64,000 bases of DNA, taken from Melastoma dodecandrum (taxonomy: Eukaryota; Streptophyta; Magnoliopsida; Myrtales; Melastomataceae). This document shows, piece by piece, positions 47,898 through 58,057 of the stretch; within the stretch, counting starts at the first letter, position 1, and each line of letters starts with the position of its first letter. Location: positions 682,001 to 746,000 of the forward strand of contig JARUPY010000321.1 in the NCBI GenBank assembly GCA_029817715.1. Reading direction: 5' to 3'. Under the pieces are notes generated by a model that searched no databases, was not told where the DNA came from, and saw only the letters and a program-made list of their open reading frames with translations. The translations under genes and the position numbers were made by a program.

Positions 47898-49347
47898 TGA
47901 TAACTCTGTGAAAGAATGGTTATTTCGTATCCCTAATGATGCTTTATGTGGTTAGTCGTACGAGTATTGATAGGAATTTGGTAGGATTTGAGTGCTTTTT
48001 AGTTTAGTTCTATTTTAAGTCGATTTTTGTTATTTTCGTAGTTTTTGAATCTATTTTGATTTGAATCGTTGATTTTGTTGATGCCTCTTGGTTTGTCGTG
48101 TTTTAATGCAGGAAAATGAAGGAGAACTTGAAGCTTAGACGAAGTAAAGTGCAGATGAGCCAAAATTGGACAGAGAGCAGAAGGACGCGTCCCTCTATTC
48201 TCAGGGGCGCGTCCTTGCGAGTTCTGTGGATTCAAGTGACCACCCGATGAACTTATTTCCAAATCGCTCAATGAGTCTTCAAGTCTTCCTGAGACTGCAT
48301 TATGAAGGAATAGAGGATCAACTAAACATTTATTTGGTAGTTTAGGTTATTTTATTTATTCTCCATAGAAATATTATTTAGATTTGGAGAATCTTAGAAA
48401 ATCTTTCTAGATGGGAACAATATATTCTGTTTTTAGAGGAACCTTATGGGTCTTATTCTAGGGGGAGATAGGGAGGAGACATTCGACTCGAAAATGGAGA
48501 AAGAGGTGACGGCTAGGGTTGAAGCGGAGATCGGGATGAGGCTACTACTTCTCGGATCGGAAGATCGGGAGGGTGTTTCTCTTCTCTTTCCCTTTGATTG
48601 CTATGCCGTTATCGTTTTCTCTTGAACTTGGATTGAATTTCTGTTACGTTATGAACTAATTCCGTTTTCTAGGACTTCAATGGAACTTAACGACTTTATT
48701 TAACGAGTGAATTCCTTTTCTCCGTGTTATTCGAATTCGCGTGTTTACTTATTCATATATTGATCTTAATGCGATTAATTGACTGATCACCAATTAATTT
48801 GATCTGGAAACCTATTCGAGCTTGGAAAAGTTGTTTGGGTTAAGCCGTGGATTGAATAGCCTAAGTTAGTGTCACGTTGGAAAACAGAACTAAGTCGCGA
48901 GAAGGATAGGAAAATACCGACCTTAGGTAGCCATTTAGGGTTGTTGCTTAATGGGTTCCCACTAGTTAATTGCCTAGGAATAGAGTGATTAGCTCGATAC
49001 AGGGAATACGTCCTTAGAGCACTCGGGAGAGGCGTAAGGAGATAATCGAACCTTAGGTTAGTAACTTGATAATTTGATAACTAGAGAAAGGAAGGAACGA
49101 GTTAGATAATTCGTTAGGGGAGGTTGATAGTCCTAGGCTTTTACTATTTGATTGAATTATCGTTTATTTGCATTCTATTTTTCTGTTTTACTCTCATTCC
49201 ATCTTGTTCGACTTGACCTCGATAACGTTAACGTGCAACCGTTAGGAATTTTTCTCTGTTGATTCTCTGTGGGAACAACCTCTACTTACCCTATCTACAA
49301 GTTAGTTAGGTTTGTTAGAGTATTTAATTTTGCCGCCTTCGACAAGC
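47898..49347 (+). repeat. 3' LTR of Athila element, right end truncated
   Basis: Starts TGATAACTCTG and aligns with the 5' LTR to GACAAGC, then passes straight into Tat sequence (AAGGCGAAGGTTATATAG). The last six or so LTR bases seen in the 5' copy (GAGATCA) are missing. Confidence 0.85.
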
Positions 49348-49412
49348 AAGGCGAAGGTTATATAGAGGAAGCTGAAAGGTGAACGGACGCATCGAAGGAA
49401 AGGGGAACCAAA

Positions 49413-49998
49413 TGTTTACACAGCAAACAATATTTTGGACTTCTTGCGATAGGCTTCGATGGATACTAGGATCGACGTTGCTCGCAAGACGCTCGATCGT
49501 TGCGTCATAAGAGATTGTCAAGGCAAGGATCAATGATGGGTTCAGGAATAGGTCGAAGGAGTGTTGTTCAGCAGACAGAGCGTTCGAAGCTAAGGCTCCA
49601 TCGAATGTCTTCAGCATCGACGTTGGACATCAAGACTTGAAGCAGGCACATACAAGCATCGATGATGGTGTTGTCTTAGCGGTCGGCTGATAGTTAGTTT
49701 AGGATAATTATCACGTGTTAAATATGTGTCGGTTGGCAGTTATTAGTTAGTGTCTATAAATAAGTCAGCCTCGGTCGGGTGGTAATCTACGACAATCATT
49801 CTATGACCTCGAAGGGCTACTTGATTATCAACCTATCTGTACGCAATTGTTTTAGGCATTCCGCAATGGCTGTAAGTCTTTCTTTTAACACTTAGTAAAT
49901 TCTTGTTCGTTCTTTTGTTCATTTACTTTATTGACGACCACATCTAATTTCAACACTTTGAGTTCCATTATATCGCGACGTATTTCTTCACGTGAACA
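49413..49998 (+). repeat. 3' LTR of Tat copy 2
   Basis: Begins TGTTTACACAGC after a purine tract (GGAAAGGGGAACCAAA) and ends CGTGAACA, followed by TSD CAGTG. It has the same length as the 5' LTR with scattered, mostly transition, differences: about 20 in the first 270 bases by eye. Confidence 0.9.
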
Positions 49999-50030
49999 CA
50001 GTGGTAAATAAATATGAGAATCTGACTTAC

Positions 50031-50116
50031 CCGAAAACAAAGTTTCGTCTGTTTCAGCTCGTCCACCAGTAAAGAACACTCTCGAGGAAGCAGAGAGTCG
50101 CCGAACATAATCGCCT
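50031..50116 (-). pseudogene. MLH3: MLH3 penultimate exon
   Basis: An 86-nt block with acceptor TTTTGCAAG and donor GTAAGTCAG reads AIMFGDSLLPRECSLLV through QTKLCF. Joining it to the 50281-50210 block gives KACREAIMFG in frame; MLH3 normally has Gly for the junction Glu. Confidence 0.75.
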
Positions 50117-50209
50117 CTTGCAAAATCAGAAGACGTGAGATGAACAAGCTGAACCATAATTCCCTCACCGGGACAAACATGAAATTAACTCTGAGATTGA
50201 TCAAGTACC

Positions 50210-50281
50210 ACGACAGGCTTTAAAATTGAGGACACGCAGAACTGAAGGCGCCATTACAGATGATCCATCTGTCTCCGCAAG
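50210..50281 (-). pseudogene. MLH3: MLH3 exon
   Basis: A 72-nt block preceded by ATGAAACAG as acceptor and followed by donor GTACTTGATC. It reads LAETDGSSV, then APSVLRVLNFKACR, close to the family's LADTDGSS and VLN-KACRG. Confidence 0.75.
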
Positions 50282-50660
50282 CTGTTTCATGGCATGAACT
50301 AATCAGGGAGTTGCATTGTTATGAATTACAAAAACAAAAATATGAGCCTACAGTCGTTCATATCTAAAAGGATAGTCAGGGAACCTGCTGAAGAAAGTCG
50401 TGGGAATCTCCATCGATCAGACTGACACCAAGTATACAAGGTACCTGGGCATTTTATTCCCAGAGAATATCATATCATAGTTGGACAAGACGCTTCATTT
50501 TTGCCCAGTTCAGACTTGCAAGAGTTTGCCAAGCAATTACGGGTATGAACTTCTCGTGAATCTGTGGAAGTACTCGGGCAGAGGGTAGACAATCTCTAGT
50601 GATGGACTTCGGAACCAAAGAATCATTAGCAAGATTCAAAAAATCACATCCCGCACCGAG

Positions 50661-51400
50661 TACTTGGTATTATTGGGCTCTGATGTGCACTTCCCACTAA
50701 ATCCTAAAAAATTGCACCCTGTCTTGCAAATAAAATAGAAAAAGTTGGCCTTGTTTTATTGGACAAACCCTCATCAAAACAAAAGCAATTCTAGCATCAC
50801 CACCCATAACATCAAATCCCTTCTAAACCGCCCCAGTGGATCACATCCTACCAAGGAGGGGGGAAGGGACAAACTGTAGCACATGTTGTCATCAGCATGC
50901 AAAAATCATGCTACGCCTACACCCAGGTGTGAAAGTGGATTATCCCGGGTCCACGCCTGAAGATCAATTGGGCCTAAGGCCCACATAAGGCCCAAACTAC
51001 ATAAAGTCTGGTCCGTCCTTTTGTTTTCAGTGAGTGTAGCTAGAGAAACAAAGATAGGAAATTATTGACATGTTACCGATACACATTTGGTTGGTAAGCC
51101 TAGTGAAAGTATATAAATGCAAGTGCCAAACTGTAGCCGGAGGGGTCATACGTAACCTAACACCCCCTATATCTGTCTGCTAAATTCCGTGGAAAACGTG
51201 ACGGGCATTATTATTTCTTTCTTTTCTCGAGGGGGGGGGGGAGGCTTTGCGTCTGCATGACACTTGTGCCCGCCCCTCTACTCCCAAGAAATCTCAGAGA
51301 AAGTAAAATAGATTTAAACTTGAAAATAAAAAGAAACTGAAAATAAATTCTTAGTTAGTGGAGCAAATAATAATCACAAATCCAAATACAAAAGATTTAT
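50661..51400. other. Region between MLH3 relic and the next gene
   Basis: No coding region recognised. It includes TTGGGCCTAAGGCCCACATAAGGCCC (50968 onward, in pieces), TATATAAATGC-like sequence near 51110 and a G run at 51231-51242. GGCCCA motifs are common in plant promoters of growth-related genes (TCP-binding type). It probably contains the promoter of the plus-strand gene at 52494. Confidence 0.4.
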
Positions 51401-52392
51401 TCGTGCTGTGTTATTTATTATTAGAGAGATTTCAGAGAAAGAAGAAAACTTTACAAAACCAACTCCATACCCCCCCCCCCCTCCCTCTCCTCCTCATTTC
51501 TCGTTTGTTCCGCATCATCATAATCAATCCCCCTCCCCTCACCTCCAACCCTCACCCCCGACACCCAAACCAAACCACACCAGAAGGAAAACCCTAATTC
51601 CAAGTCATCATCATCTTCATCAATCCCTTGTATTGCTACGATTTTCCCTCCCACCCCGATTCCTGGATTTCATAATTTTATTTTGTTTAATTTTTGGGTA
51701 TCGCCCCCTCCGCCCCTCTCTTGTTGGTGATTTCCTCGCCTGCATGTTTTAGCAAATCTATGTCGAATCCCCCCTCCACCACCTCCCGTATTCGTCTCGC
51801 CTGGATCTTATTGGGCTGTTGGCTTGAATTGTTGGTTTGGAGTGAAGGGCTGGATGTTTATTGGTCTTTTCCCAATAGGGTGTCTGGCAATTCTTTCAAA
51901 GTATTTCCCCCCAGCTGCCCTGATTGCTGATTGTCCGGGTTGTATTGGATTTGGGATTCAGGAGTTCTTTTTTTCCCTAAGATGTCCTTTGTTTGTTTTG
52001 ATCCATCCCCGAGGATGAGGGATGGCTTGTGCTGAAATGCATCAGGGCAGAGATGATCTGGGTTTTGTTATGGGTTGTTTGATTGATCGCAGATCGATCT
52101 AGACAGTCGTATCTGGGCATGTGATGTTATTCCAGAGTTGGGTTTGTTGATATTTGATGGGATGCTGTTGCTGCTCTGATCTGACTTGTGTCTCGAAAAT
52201 GTGTTCTGCCGTGGAGTTTGCTTGGAGAATGAAAGAACTGATTTTTGTTTGCTTTTTGTCCAGGGGGAGTAGATGCGCTCCTGATGGATATTGAAGGATT
52301 GGTTTGTGCATCCTAGATCCACGCTCGATGGCCTACATTGATTTGATCTGTTGCTCTGGCTTGATTTACGAGAATTTGATTTGATCGCCTAG
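51401..52392 (+). promoter_or_regulatory. Probable 5' UTR region of the gene at 52494
   Basis: A C/T-rich leader (51460-51560, including a C run at 51469-51481) is followed by about 0.9 kb lacking a conserved frame. Short upstream frames such as 51694-51930 look like chance. The segment ends at the donor CTAG|GTAAGT at 52392/52393. Further introns within it cannot be excluded. Confidence 0.45.
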
Positions 52393-52482
52393 GTAAGTTG
52401 AATTGTGCTGTGAACTTGGATGGGGCAATGCCTTGATAAGTCTGGCGGGTTTTCGTCAATCTGGTTCATCTCATTCCACTAG
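52393..52482 (+). other. 5'-UTR intron
   Basis: A 90-bp GT-AG interval, GTAAGTTGAA to ATTCCACTAG, ends eleven bases before the ATG at 52494. Sites are strong and the length is typical of plants. Confidence 0.7.
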
Positions 52483-52493
52483 GGAGATTTGTC

Positions 52494-53594
52494 ATGGATG
52501 ATGCTTCATATGATGTCAATCACTTGGACGCCGATGTCCTGCTGCCTCCTCGTAAGCGGCTGCTGGCGGGACTAAAGAAGCAGAGTTTGGATGTCGGTGA
52601 AGGATTGACAAGTCCGTCGTTGGCTTCCTGCTCCTCATCCTCCCCCGCGTCAAGTGTTTTTGAAGCTCGTATGAATCGGTTAATGAACACTCATGCAAAT
52701 AATCCAAGCCTCACGCTTGAGGAAATCGCTGAGGCGTCCGAATCAGCAGCACTGACTGCGGCCAACGTTGCAAAGGCCGCAAGAGCTGCAGCAGAGGAAA
52801 AGGCTGCTGTTGCTGTCAAGAAAGTGGCGGCTGCGAAGAGTGCCTTGGACTTGGTTGCCTCATTTTCTGAGGAGAGAGTTGGTGACGAGGGTTCTCCTAG
52901 AAGGAACAAATTGAAGAAGCAAGTACCCGTTCAATCATTGTACAGAGGAAGACCACAGAACGGCACGAGTTCCAAGACAGACGAAGAGATTGCTCGAAAG
53001 TTGCATCAAGTGATAAACAGCTCTCCGAGGATTGTGAAAAACCCTTCTACTCCTGATTCTTCTGGGATTAAGCGTAAGAATCAAGATGTTCCCTGCGAGT
53101 CTTTCCAGAATGGATCTGTAAATGGTGGAATGGTTTCGGAGGTGAGTCGAGTCGTCTGCAATGGACAACCATCAGCAAGTGGGGTGGAATCCGAAGATTA
53201 CGAACAGGAAGAGATCAAGAAAAGCGACAGAGACGATAAACCCCACAAGAAGAGCATGGACGGCATGCTACAGACAGAAAGGGACAAGGCATCGGACGAG
53301 AAGCATACAACGACAGGCAAGAAGAGAGGGAGGGTCAAATTAAAGAAGCTGCCTTTGAGTATCTGTACTAGCAAAGATAAGGCCAACGTGAAGAACGACA
53401 TGAAAGAAAGGATCTTCCCACACATCCAGAGCTCAGATAACGTGAACGGCAACATGGGTTCTCATCATAAGGAGTCGGCTGTGGTTGATGGGGCGAAGAA
53501 GCCGGTAGAAAAGAACGGGAAGCCGCAATTTTGGAGATGTCAAGAGTTAGAGGCTCCACCGGCTTTTGGGAAGAGGAATAAAGTGAGCCAGTAG
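52494..53594 (+). CDS. Uncharacterised basic, coiled-coil nuclear-type protein, 366 aa
   Basis: A complete single-exon frame with clear coding character. Residues 16-27 read LPPRKRLLAGLK, a basic patch. Residues 75-120 are Ala/Glu/Lys-rich and probably helical (EEIAEASESAALTAANV, AARAAAEEKAAVAVKK). Around 165-175 is TDEEIARKLHQVINSSPR. A second basic cluster, KKRGRVKLKKLPLS, lies near residue 278, and the C-terminus ends FWRCQELEAPPAFGKRN. No enzyme motif, signal peptide or membrane segment is seen. The two Lys/Arg clusters suggest nuclear localisation. I do not recognise a named family. It is the only clearly intact single-frame host gene in the right half. Confidence 0.8.
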   Translation: MDDASYDVNHLDADVLLPPRKRLLAGLKKQSLDVGEGLTSPSLASCSSSSPASSVFEARMNRLMNTHANNPSLTLEEIAEASESAALTAANVAKAARAAAEEKAAVAVKKVAAAKSALDLVASFSEERVGDEGSPRRNKLKKQVPVQSLYRGRPQNGTSSKTDEEIARKLHQVINSSPRIVKNPSTPDSSGIKRKNQDVPCESFQNGSVNGGMVSEVSRVVCNGQPSASGVESEDYEQEEIKKSDRDDKPHKKSMDGMLQTERDKASDEKHTTTGKKRGRVKLKKLPLSICTSKDKANVKNDMKERIFPHIQSSDNVNGNMGSHHKESAVVDGAKKPVEKNGKPQFWRCQELEAPPAFGKRNKVSQ

Positions 53595-54300
53595 TAGTCA
53601 ATAGTAAAAATTGGGAATTATGTATAAAGTCACGATAGATTTGAAGATAGTCTTTTTTTTATGATCATAGCTTTGGGTCGGGTCGGGTGATGGGGTAGTA
53701 GATAGTGCCTGAGAAGAAAATTGGGTTGTTGTTTTTGTTGTTTCTAATCCTTTTCTTTTGGGACCCCCCTGTAATGTTTTCCCCCCCTTTTTTTTAAATT
53801 GAAGAATTGGGATAAAACTTGATTTTTGAGTGACTTATTTTCTTTTTGTGTTTGAAGTTGTTTTACCTTTGTGGTTTCTGTATATTGGGGTTGGGTTCTT
53901 TCCTACTCAATAAAATGTAAATTAGATTTTTTTTCGAATTCTGTTTTGTTTTTTTTATTTTATTTTTGTTTATCGAAATTTTTATTTTATTCCACGTATG
54001 CAGACCGAGGAGGCCACCTAGGAGACACATCTATACACAAGCAATCACCCCATTAGGAATACAAAAATTTGGTCCGTGTAATGCCCATCTGTCCAAGTCC
54101 TCCGCCTCTTTTCGCAGCAGCAGCAGCCATTGTAGCCAAACCATCATCCGGCTTTTGCTTATTAGACAGGGGTTACGGCTCTCAACCCCTTTTGATCCGG
54201 CCATCAAAACCTTAAACGAAGAAATGCTACAGCGATGATCCCGGGGAGGCTCTCCGAGCCCGGAAAGAGGGTGAGGTCGTTCGCTGATTGCAAACCCATC
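53595..54300 (+). other. 3' flank of the gene at 52494
   Basis: T-rich sequence with a candidate polyadenylation signal AATAAAATG at 53909-53917. From about 54000 the composition changes and the stretch joins the transposon-derived block to the right. No further gene is seen. Confidence 0.5.
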
Positions 54301-54399
54301 AGACAAGGATGTCGCCGACACTGAGTGATTCTTCCTTGGGATGTCGCAGAACTTTGAGCTTTGTTTTTAACTTATGTAAGTCGGAAAAATAATTATCAA

Positions 54400-55185
54400 A
54401 ATAAGACAGCAAGTTTCATTTTTGGCGAACTAGTGCCACAGACTCGGAATTTAAAATTCCAAATTTGGTTGCAAGGAAGTCGGGTTTGGTAGCCCGAGTT
54501 TCGCCGGATTCTTCAGGAGTCGATGTTGCTGTTTACTCCGGAAGTGACCGCTGGACAAGCCGGATCCAAACACATTGGAAATCCCTAGCACTGCGAGCAA
54601 CTGGTACTCGGAGGAAAGGCACCCTTAAGCGTCATCGATGATGCCTTCGGAAGGAAACAAGAATGCAAGAACACAAGATCGTAAGAACGCCGAGATGCTT
54701 GAAGATAAAAGGACTATATGTTCGTTTGTAGAGATGTGTGCCTATACAATGCCTAAGAACGATTATTTATACTATGATAGACCTATGTATATACGAAAAT
54801 GAAATATTATACATATAAAGCGCGTCCTTGTTGCTAGTCTTCATGGAATATCTCTTTTCCATTTGTGCAGTTTTGGCAACAATTTCCTTCCATGTCTTGA
54901 GATTGCCTGAAATCTTCCCATGACAGCCATTGATTGATCGGATCGCCCACTAGCCTTTGTTGCAGAGTTTCCTCTATCATTCAGTTGACTGTCGCTTGAT
55001 CGCCTTATTAACCCTTCTCGCCTGGTACCCTAGTCGGTTGATAACTGCTTCACCCGCAAGCCTTCACCTAGTAGGTTTCCACAGCTATCACCTTACTAGG
55101 CTTCATGTACTTTGGGCATGCATTCTGGACCGTTGATCCACGGATAGCATCGAGATCTGTGACCCAGAATTTCTGTTGCTAAACA
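54400..55185 (-). repeat. Probable 3' LTR of Tat-like copy 3
   Basis: The high-coordinate end is set by TG next to the purine tract. The low end is approximate. A minus-strand promoter is not obvious; GTATATACGAAAATG-type AT-rich sequence lies near 54785. Confidence 0.45.
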
Positions 55186-55374
55186 TATAAGTCCCCCTCA
55201 AGGAGATGGAGTCAAGTATTGTAATTTGTCTCTTTGAAAAAGACCAAGTAATCATTCCCCTATAAATTAATCCCCAACCGAAGCATATCGATTGATATTT
55301 TCGGGACGTCTGACGAAATCCCGAAGTTTTTGCCATAATATTTCATGTTAGAGATTTCTTATTCCTCGTTACCC

Positions 55375-57990
55375 CACTATAAATAGCAATGTCCGGATAA
55401 GCTTCCCAATCACAAACTTTAGCCATCGGTTGCGTCCTGATTGGACTAACCTTTGTGGTTCAGAGGTTGATCCATGCTTCTGCGGGACCAAGAACACCGC
55501 GGAGGGACCCGCTTGTCCAAGGCTCAATTTCCCAACCTCACGGCCATTAGTAGGCCTGACTCAGAATCAGATACGAGGACCAAGGTCTTCTTGTTCAAAA
55601 GATTCACACTACAGCAACGCCTCCATCATGCCATGAAGGTTTCGGCTGTAGCCAATGATCTTCTCTGTCTGAGGGACGAACCAGGTGCTGTATGTAACCA
55701 TGTTCGTTCTCTGTGGGTAAACCCCTAAATATCTCGCATAGCTCAAGGGGTCTCATTTTCCTCAATATGAAGCATCTGTGAAAAAAGAGAAACGCTATTA
55801 ACTGAGTCATTTATGTTCTCTTTCGCACGTTAACTTTCAAGCAAACCCATGTAATAAATTTCGGATTTGAATGAAAATCAATGTACGCTTATGTTCGTTC
55901 GCCTGTCCGCCTCGACGTTTGTACCATTGTCAATCTCCAAGTGAAGCGATGTTTCTTTTGGGCCTTAGCCTCTTTGTCGGTTTCTGGACCATAAAGCCTG
56001 GCAGGGGTTGAGATTTCCCGCTCATGCAATCAGAAACCGTTATCCGTCTTCCCCTGTTTTTCAAAAACCCTAGTTTCTCTTCTACCTCCATGGCCTCCAG
56101 TACTTGCACCATAGGAAACCTGACTCCCCCAGCCCACACCGAGGATGACGGAGCCGCTTTTCGACGGGTGTACACGGAAACCCTAGAGTTTCATGTCTTT
56201 CCTTGTCACGAAGCGGAATCGGACTTTGGAGTTCCGATGTCGGAACAATAGATGCTGGGTCCGTTCGTTCCTTAGGCCAAGTCCCAACTTCTTTCCGAAG
56301 TGGAAAGCTCGTTCCTTTTTACTAGTAAATTGCCCGCCATCTTCACCCTTGGTGATTTCAAGCCGTCGGGATGGAGTCCGTTGGTACGAACGAACATCCG
56401 TTGCTTTCCATCTCCAAGGAGTGAGGCGCATGACCTTTGGGTTTTCAAGTGGATGACAAAGAAGTGTGATGCGTGGGATGCTATTGGGATCAAGATCCTA
56501 ATCAACAGCTCGCACTCCTTGATTGAGCCCAACTTGCCAGTGTGCTCTGGAATCCCGTTGTCAACTGTTTTTATATCCCCAGAGGACCAATGTCGATTAC
56601 CCTGGAGGATGTCTGTTTCTTGGCCGATTGTCATCTTTCTGGAGCCCCCTTCGATTTGACCACGAGCACACCGACCTGAAGTTGAACCCTTCAGGACGCA
56701 TCAGCACGGTGATCGAACGGCACCTGACTTTGCCTGATGCAAAGTGGGAACCCCAAGAGGAGTTTTAGTTCTACTTTGAATGGTTGTCCAAGTAGATCTT
56801 CTGCAACCAGGGAAAGGGTCCAAGTCGTTTCATGGTCAGGGTGGCCACCAGCCTCGTCGACGCTGCCAATGCGGACAAGCCGGAAGCTCTGGCCTTTGCC
56901 CCCTTCCTGTTGAGTTTGATCTACCACGGGCTCTACCATGCAACGGCTAGTCCAGCCAGCTTCCCTGGATGCCAGGCGGATGGCCACTTGTGAATTGTTT
57001 ACTTCCCGGGTTTCACCAGTTATCCTCGTGCGATGCTCGAGTGGAGTGATCTCATCTCAGCGAGCGCATCCAAGTACTGGTCTTCATTCAGTGTTGTTGG
57101 TTGCATTCAAGCTTTGATGGATGGGCACGCGGAAGACTGTGCAGGTGTAGTCTCTTCCTAGCGACCTTTCTCCCAGAGGTAGGAGGAATCTTGCTCAAGG
57201 GATGTCGAATACCTTCGACCTGTGTTCGTTACACGAGACTTGGTGGGAGGTGTACAATCCTCAACTTTGTGCCCATCAGCTGGGCTTTTCTCAACCATTG
57301 GCAGTTCCCTCGTTCGTATCCAGGAATCAGTCGCTCGACACACGTGTTATGTCTCCCGTTGAGCCTGGGTTGGCCGAGCATTTCTAGTTACTAGGCCTTC
57401 CCATGGCTTAGCTCCAGGCGAAAGTTTCTAGTGATTGGTCCCCTGCTTTCTCCAGGACCTAGTTTGCAGTATGGGGAATGATGTAGGCTTCTTCTCATTC
57501 AGAGAGGCTGATCTGGGAGGACAACTTAGCCCTTCGATGGCCCTTCCTGGTCCAAGTAGGAGGTCTTCGAAGAAACGGTCATCAGGCGACGACTCGTCTT
57601 CTTGAGGTATGTCGAACCGACTCAAGTGATGGCTTGCTTATGCTTTGCCTGTTTATAATAGGCCACCTCTTTTGTGTAGTAGGTATCAAGAGGACAAAGG
57701 CGAAGCCTTCTGGAGGCAACGATTCTCCTTCAGGCTCATTTTTACGAGGAGTCCGCCTGAAAAAGAAATTGTCTCATAGGCCTCTTCCTCCATCACTACC
57801 GTGAGATGTCATTGAGTCTCTTGTCCCTGAGGAAGTATCCACCGTGGATGTGTTAGGTATTGAGCTTTTATGCTTTATCTCATAATGAAGAACTAAACCG
57901 AGTGACTCCAATTCCTTTGGTAAAGGTGTCATTTGTGTTACCCCTATTGTGGAGACTGTTGACAGTGAAGAGTCCCCGAACAACGTCCCG
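55375..57990 (+). pseudogene. Plant-mobile-domain gene, copy 3 (antisense to its element)
   Basis: A plus-strand TATA box (TATAAATA, 55378-55385) precedes broken frames: 56024-56251 (MASSTCTIGNLTPP), 56300-56659, and 56523-56768 continuing past stops to about 56990 with AFAPFLLSLIYHGLYHA and SFPGCQADGHL. The last block matches MAPFIVSLIYRAHFEA and the Gly-Pro segment of copies 1 and 2. An apparent intron (GAG|GTATGTCG to TTGTGTAG) lies at about 57606-57680, close to the position of an intron in copies 1 and 2, before a Lys/Arg-rich stretch (KRTKAKPSGG). Several stops and frame changes show decay. Confidence 0.6.
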
Positions 57991-58057
57991 ATTGCTTCCG
58001 GGCTGGGCAGCCACGGTTGTTTTGATCAACCAGCTAGGAGTATGGGCACAGAGGAGC

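Larger units (their letters stand above)
39040..49347 (+). mobile_element. Nested Athila-lineage Ty3/gypsy element
   Basis: Inserted in the antisense PMD gene of Tat copy 2. LTRs at 39040-40725 and 47898 to about 49347 both start TGATAAC. A tRNA-Asp-type primer-binding site follows the first, and a 13-bp purine tract precedes the second. gag, protease, RT, RNase H and integrase are in normal order with many stop codons. The Athila assignment rests on VFMDDFSIFG in RT, GASINLMPLS in protease and the PBS. No env-like frame is seen after pol. No 5-bp TSD is found because the right junction has been deleted. Confidence 0.88.
27181..49998 (+). mobile_element. Full-length Tat-lineage Ty3/gypsy element (copy 2) with nested insertion
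   Basis: LTRs at 27181-27766 and 49413-49998 are both 586 bp. TSD CAGTG lies at 27176-27180 and 49999-50003. The order is PBS, gag, protease, RT, RNase H, archaeal-type RNase H, integrase, antisense PMD gene, purine tract, LTR. Tat identity comes from the gag (YPRGYKVPDF, RLFPNSLTGPAF), the YIDDIVVKS RT motif and the extra FDGS RNase H-like block. Internal stops make it inactive. About 10.3 kb of it is a nested Athila element (39040 to about 49347). It sits in the last intron of the MLH3 relic. Confidence 0.9.
26948..50660 (-). pseudogene. MLH3: MLH3 (MutL homologue 3) relic, last exons, split by a retrotransposon
   Basis: Minus-strand exon-like blocks match the end of plant MLH3, the mismatch-repair/meiotic crossover MutL protein. 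They are FLNLANDSLVPKSI...EKFIPVIA (about 50660-50475); VPCILGVSL to FLQQ (50454-50395); LAETDGSSV to FKACR (50281-50210); AIMFGDSLLP to QTKLCF (50116-50031); and ALHKQV...WHGLQRRE with a stop (27104-26948). The three middle blocks have intact GT-AG junctions. The block with the endonuclease motif (DQHA..E) is ruined, about 90 codons that should follow are missing, and all upstream exons are absent. The last intron contains the 22.8-kb Tat element. Family assignment is from memory of MLH3; a search would settle it. Confidence 0.75.
54300..58057 (-). mobile_element. 3' part of a third Tat-like element (reverse orientation)
   Basis: Read on the minus strand it ends with a PMD gene region in antisense, a purine tract (CTTGAGGGGGA, 55190-55200) and an LTR starting TGTTTAGCAACAGAAAT at 55185. 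That start resembles TGTTTATACAACAAACG of copies 1 and 2. gag and pol are absent. The far LTR end (about 54300-54450) and any TSD are not established. Confidence 0.55.

Noticed and set aside
49324..49617. 97-codon minus-strand frame, also seen at 27059-27385
   Set aside because: Most of it is antisense of the Tat LTR and it recurs in both LTRs. There is no independent coding support, and part of the 27059-27385 frame is the MLH3 last-exon region in a wrong frame.
50031..50157. Host gene reading LVHLTSSDFARGDYVRRLS
   Set aside because: This is the wrong frame of the MLH3 exon. The neighbouring frame gives AIMFGDSLLP and fits the exon borders.
51694..51930. Upstream ORF in the 5' leader of the gene at 52494
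   Set aside because: No conserved motif, overlapping frames of similar length, and unknown splicing of the leader.
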